Of a DNA stretch of 64,000 nucleotides, positions 60,849 through 64,000 are shown one piece after another. Under the pieces are notes generated by a model. It was given only the letters and a program-made list of their open reading frames with translations, was not told the origin of the DNA and ran no database searches. This stretch comes from Brevundimonas sp. UBA6550 (GTDB taxonomy: Bacteria > Pseudomonadota > Alphaproteobacteria > Caulobacterales > Caulobacteraceae), in assembly GCF_002434505.1 (NCBI RefSeq), contig NZ_DJKE01000004.1, positions 124,001 through 188,000 of the forward strand, given 5' to 3'. How positions within the stretch are numbered: position 1 is the stretch's first letter; each line of letters begins with the position of its first letter. A program made the translations under genes and the position numbers.

Positions 60849-61369
60849 TGATCGTCGTCGAGGCGGCGGGCGTCCAGCCGACGCCGCGCGAGGGCCGGGC
60901 CGCCGTCAAGGCGTGGCCTGGGGTGCGGCGCTGGACGACCCTGCCCACCCTGTTCGTGGGCGTCGTCATGATGTCGACCATGGTGCTCTGCTTCGGTCTG
61001 TCGTCCGACCGTGTCGGCTGGATTCTCGGCTTGCAGCTCGTCGGGATTTACGGCTTCGTCGGCCTGTCGATCCTGGCGAACCTCAAGGTCATGGCGGCGG
61101 GTCGTTCGACGCCGCTCGGTCAAAGACCCAGCGACTGGCGCATCGACGGTCAGGGGTTGACGATTTCGGGGCCGGATTTCGAGAGCCGCATCGGCTGGCG
61201 CAGCCTGATCGCCGTGGTGGAGGAAAAGGATCGAATGGTCTTTGCGGCCACGCCCAACACCAACTTCGTCCTGCCCCTGCGCGTGTTGGACGCCGATCAG
61301 GTCCAGGCGGTGCGGACCCTCGTCGCGGATGTCCGCGCGCGGGGCCTGCTCGGCGCCGGTGTTGACTAA
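60848..61369 (+). CDS. Membrane protein with YcxB-like C-terminal domain
   Basis: A 173-residue protein with two membrane helices (residues 31-51 and 59-80) and a C-terminal cytosolic domain (WRIDGQGLTISGPDFESRIGWRSLIAVVEEKDRMVFAATPNTNFVLPLRVLD) that looks like a small YcxB/PH-like sheet. Function unknown. Its start overlaps the peptidase stop, so the pair is co-translated. Confidence 0.78.
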   Translation: MIVVEAAGVQPTPREGRAAVKAWPGVRRWTTLPTLFVGVVMMSTMVLCFGLSSDRVGWILGLQLVGIYGFVGLSILANLKVMAAGRSTPLGQRPSDWRIDGQGLTISGPDFESRIGWRSLIAVVEEKDRMVFAATPNTNFVLPLRVLDADQVQAVRTLVADVRARGLLGAGVD

Positions 61370-61407
61370 CACCTTCACTAATCCGACAACGCCTTTCCGT
61401 ATCAATC

Positions 61408-61443
61408 CGGCTCCGTCGCTCGCGGCGGAGCCGTCTCGCTTTT
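61408..61443 (+). terminator. Terminator-like hairpin before argD
   Basis: CGGCTCCG and CGGAGCCG form an 8-bp stem, followed seven bases later by four T residues. It closes the peptidase/membrane-protein unit; the argD start lies sixteen bases further on. Confidence 0.6.
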
Positions 61444-61458
61444 GGAGGTCTTGGTCCC

Positions 61459-62652
61459 GTGTCCACTGAACATCTGATGGGTGTCTACAATCGCGCGCCG
61501 CTGGAAGTGGAACGCGGCCGAGGCGCGCGTCTGTGGGCGACCGACGGGACCGAATATCTCGATTGCGTCGCCGGCATCTCGACCAACGGCCTGGGCCACG
61601 CCCATCCCGAACTGGTCCAGGCGGTCAAGGATCAGGCCGAGAAGCTGTGGCACGTGTCCAACATCTTCCGCATTCCGGGCCAGGAAGCGCTGGCCGACGC
61701 CCTGTGCGACTCGAGCTTCGCCGACGTGGTCTTCTTCACCAACTCGGGCACGGAAGCGGTCGAATGCGCGCTGAAGACGGCGCGCAAATATCATTCGGCC
61801 AATGGAAGCCCTGAGCGGATCGACATCTACGGCTTCGACGGCTCGTTCCACGGTCGGACCTATGGCGCCATCAATGCGGCGGCCAACCCCAGCTACACCG
61901 AGGGCTTCGGTCCGCCGATGCAGGGCTTCCACCAACTGACCTGGGGCGACAAGGAGGCGCTGAAGGCCGCCTTCGAAAACCCGACCACTGCGGCCGTCAT
62001 CCTGGAGCCGGTTCAGGGCGAGGGCGGATGCCGCGAGACGCCGGTCGAGGATCTGCGCTGGATGCGCCAGATGGCCGACGACAACGGCGTGCTGTTGATC
62101 TTCGACGAGGTTCAGTGCGGCATGGGCCGGACGGGCAGGCTGTGGGCGCACGAATGGGCCGGCATGGCGCCGGACATCATGGCGGTGGCCAAGGCGCTCG
62201 GCGGCGGTTTCCCCATCGGCGCCTGCCTGGCCTCGGCCAAGGCGGCCAAGGGCATGACGGTCGGCGTCCATGGCTCCACCTTCGGCGGCAATCCGCTGGC
62301 CATGGCCGTGGGTCAGAAGGCCCTGTCGCTTATCAATACGCCCGAGACCCTGAGCAACGTCGCCGAGATCGCCGGCTATCTGAAGCAGCAGCTGGCGGGC
62401 CTTCAGGCGCGCTTCCCCGACGTGATCGTGGACGTGCGCGGCAAGGGCCTGCTGATCGGGGTCAAGCTGGTCCCGAACAATCGCGAATTCATGGCTCTGG
62501 CGCGCGATACCCAGCAGTTGCTGATCGCCGGCGGCGGCGACAACTGCGTGCGCCTGCTGCCGCCGCTGAACCTGACGCTGGACGAGGCGCGCGAAGCCAT
62601 CGCCCGCTTCGAAGGCGCCTGCGAGGCGGCGCGCGAGACGCTGGCGGCATGA
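61459..62652 (+). CDS. argD: Acetylornithine aminotransferase (ArgD)
   Basis: PLP-dependent class III aminotransferase of arginine synthesis. The 397-residue protein shows [86 protein letters not shown], the PLP lysine in [19 protein letters not shown] near residue 245, and [15 protein letters not shown]. Start GTG follows GGAGGTC. It could also act on succinyl-diaminopimelate, as in many bacteria with dapE nearby (inference). It is followed by a palindromic element and argF. Confidence 0.94.
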   Translation: MSTEHLMGVYNRAPLEVERGRGARLWATDGTEYLDCVAGISTNGLGHAHPELVQAVKDQAEKLWHVSNIFRIPGQEALADALCDSSFADVVFFTNSGTEAVECALKTARKYHSANGSPERIDIYGFDGSFHGRTYGAINAAANPSYTEGFGPPMQGFHQLTWGDKEALKAAFENPTTAAVILEPVQGEGGCRETPVEDLRWMRQMADDNGVLLIFDEVQCGMGRTGRLWAHEWAGMAPDIMAVAKALGGGFPIGACLASAKAAKGMTVGVHGSTFGGNPLAMAVGQKALSLINTPETLSNVAEIAGYLKQQLAGLQARFPDVIVDVRGKGLLIGVKLVPNNREFMALARDTQQLLIAGGGDNCVRLLPPLNLTLDEAREAIARFEGACEAARETLAA

Positions 62653-62822
62653 GGTTCCCTCTCCCGTCGGGAGGGGGCTTGAGCCTCGCAGAGCGCAGCG
62701 ATGCGTCAAGGCGAAAGGGTGAGGGTCGCACCTCGCCGGCCAAGACCGAACCCTCACCCTTTCGCGCAAGTCCGAGCGCCTGCGGCTCTCGGGCGCTTAA
62801 GCCCTCTCCCAACGGGAGAGGG
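62653..62822. repeat. Composite palindromic intergenic repeat, copy C (between argD and argF)
   Basis: Left arm CCCTCTCCCGTCGGGAGGGGGCTTGAGC and GAAAGGGTGAGGGT face right arm ACCCTCACCCTTTCGC and GCTTAAGCCCTCTCCCAACGGGAGAGGG. Inner text differs. It is a different subfamily from copies A and B but of the same design, and its end GGGAGAGGGTGGAGG supplies the ribosome-binding site of argF. Confidence 0.85.
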
Positions 62823-62833
62823 TGGAGGATGCA

Positions 62834-63748
62834 ATGACCCGCCACTTCCTCGACATCCACCGGCTCGACGCGGCCGATCTGCGCGCCATTCTGGACGACG
62901 CCCATTCCCGCAAGGCCGCCCGCAAGGGGTGGCCCCAGGGGCGCGCCGACGCCGACGCGCCGGGCCGGGATCGGGTTCTGGCCATGATCTTCGAGAAGAA
63001 CTCGACCCGCACCCGCTTCAGCTTCGACGCGGCCATCCGCCAGCTGGGCGGCGGCTCGATCATCGCCACCGCCTCGGACATGCAGCTGGGGCGCGGCGAG
63101 CCGGTCGAGGACACCGCCCGCGTCCTGTCGCGAATGGTGGATGCGGTGATGATCCGCGCCAACAACCACGAGGATGTCGAACGCTTCGCCCGCGTCTCCA
63201 CCGTGCCGGTCATCAACGGCCTGACCGACCGTTCGCACCCCTGCCAGATCCTGGCCGATCTGCAGACCATCGAGGAGCATTCCGGCCCGGTCGCCGGCAA
63301 GACGATCGCCTGGATCGGCGACGGCAACAACGTCTGCCACAGCTTCATGCACGCGGCGCCCAAGTTCGGCTTCCACCTGAACGTCGCCTGTCCGGCGGAA
63401 TACCACCCCGACCTGCGCGATCTGGAAAAGGGCGGCGCGGCCGTCACCCTGACCAGCGATCCCAAGGACGCGGTCAAGGGCGCCGATGTCGTCGTCACCG
63501 ACACCTGGGTGTCGATGGGCGATCAGGATTACGAGGCGCGCCTCGCCGCCTTCGAACCCTATACGGTCGACGAGGCCCTGATGGACACGGCCGCGCCCGG
63601 CGCCGTCTTCCTGCACTGTCTGCCCGCCCACCGCGGCGAGGAGGTCACCGACGCCGTCATCGACGGTCCGAAGTCGCTGGTCTGGGACGAGGCCGAAAAC
63701 CGCATCCACGCCCAGAAGGCCGTCCTGGCCTGGTGCTTCGGGGGATGA
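62834..63748 (+). CDS. argF: Ornithine carbamoyltransferase
   Basis: Makes citrulline from ornithine and carbamoyl phosphate. The 304-residue protein shows the carbamoyl-phosphate motif [17 protein letters not shown] near residue 60, [43 protein letters not shown], and [19 protein letters not shown] with the ornithine-binding HCLPxHRG. Length is typical. The ATG follows GGTGGAGG supplied by the adjacent repeat. Its stop overlaps the next start (ATGA). Confidence 0.96.
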   Translation: MTRHFLDIHRLDAADLRAILDDAHSRKAARKGWPQGRADADAPGRDRVLAMIFEKNSTRTRFSFDAAIRQLGGGSIIATASDMQLGRGEPVEDTARVLSRMVDAVMIRANNHEDVERFARVSTVPVINGLTDRSHPCQILADLQTIEEHSGPVAGKTIAWIGDGNNVCHSFMHAAPKFGFHLNVACPAEYHPDLRDLEKGGAAVTLTSDPKDAVKGADVVVTDTWVSMGDQDYEARLAAFEPYTVDEALMDTAAPGAVFLHCLPAHRGEEVTDAVIDGPKSLVWDEAENRIHAQKAVLAWCFGG

Positions 63749-64000
63749 CTCTGGAGGACTGGAAGGCGATGTCGACCGCATCGTGCTTCTGGTTTGTCGT
63801 TGTAATGCTTCTGGCGGTTTCGGTCGTCGCCTTTGCGTTCTTCACCGTGTCGGCGCCGACGCTTGATCCCGGCAAGTTCTCATACGAAGCCTTCACCCTT
63901 GAAGGGCGCGTCAGCGTATCGTCTTACAAGGGGCAGCCGGTGCTCGTGATCACTGACGGAGAAGGCCGCAATCATGCGTCGCGATGCAACCCTTATGATC
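63745..64000 (+). CDS. Small membrane or exported protein, 3' end outside the window
   Basis: About 85 residues are visible, beginning in ATGA overlap with argF and still open at the edge. A hydrophobic helix at residues 13-35 ([19 protein letters not shown]) is followed by a probably periplasmic part ([41 protein letters not shown]). I do not recognise it. Codon third positions are less G/C-rich than in argF, so it may be a later addition. It could be a lipid- or sugar-binding accessory protein; nothing supports a name. Confidence 0.6.
   Translation, partial: MTLEDWKAMSTASCFWFVVVMLLAVSVVAFAFFTVSAPTLDPGKFSYEAFTLEGRVSVSSYKGQPVLVITDGEGRNHASRCNPYD

Overview
The window is chromosomal DNA of a high-GC alphaproteobacterium, most likely a member of the Caulobacterales close to Brevundimonas (inference). 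The grounds are a gcrA gene with GANTC sites in its promoter, a chvI-chvG-hprK-EIIA-HPr cluster, a complete cpa/tad pilus locus, large TonB-dependent receptors, GGAAC-N16-CGTT (EcfG/SigT-type) promoters, and strong G/C third-position bias in nearly every gene. I found no rRNA, tRNA, CRISPR array, prophage, transposase or other mobile element. The region reads as ordinary core chromosome with small accessory insertions.

Layout. 1-5.4 kb: a Blc-type lipocalin (cut by the window edge), a small conserved protein, an atypical SDR, an orphan small gene, then a leftward four-gene run (transaldolase, DUF484 protein, xerC, D-2-hydroxyacid dehydrogenase). 5.4-16.4 kb: a composite palindromic repeat, priA, a second palindrome, bioB plus a secreted protein, a globin-coupled chemoreceptor, ahcY with an operator-like palindrome, a BaiN/HI0933 flavoprotein, a zinc-ribbon protein and a large unknown protein. 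16.6-20.2 kb: the envelope-stress two-component system ChvI-ChvG, followed by HPr kinase, EIIA-Man and HPr, a regulatory PTS without a sugar permease here. 20.3-27.4 kb: a MerR-type metal sensor divergent from a CzcN/ICMT-like membrane protein with a clear MerR-type promoter between them, a beta-propeller phytase divergent from a TonB-dependent receptor, and lpdA. 27.4-39.2 kb: another composite palindrome, mutS, a cobalamin riboswitch with btuB, a degenerate aldo/keto reductase, a maleylpyruvate isomerase/fumarylpyruvate hydrolase pair, small membrane stress proteins behind EcfG-type promoters, a membrane protein with its winged-helix regulator, a tyrosine phosphatase and pabB.

39.2-50.2 kb is the Flp/Tad pilus locus: two TadE-like pseudopilins and a small CpaC-N-like protein on the minus strand, then pilA, cpaA, cpaB, cpaC, cpaD, cpaE, cpaF, tadB and tadC on the plus strand. 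Together these encode pilin, prepilin peptidase, secretin, pilotin-like lipoprotein, localisation ATPase, motor ATPase and inner-membrane platform. 50.2-64 kb: SRPBCC protein, [2Fe-2S] ferredoxin, an M20 amidohydrolase with an apparent internal deletion, a second tyrosine phosphatase, dapE, an MFS exporter, a long-form dCTP deaminase, apaG, gcrA, an orphan ABC-2 permease, an M28 peptidase, and the arginine genes argD and argF.

The most interesting signals are regulatory or degenerative: the isolated MerR/CzcN-like unit, paired EcfG promoters over small membrane proteins, palindromic repeats whose edge supplies the Shine-Dalgarno sequence of priA and argF, the SAH-operator-like palindrome at ahcY, an aldo/keto reductase lacking its catalytic tetrad, and an amidohydrolase missing about 65 residues. 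I did not find a large, clearly undescribed multi-gene system.
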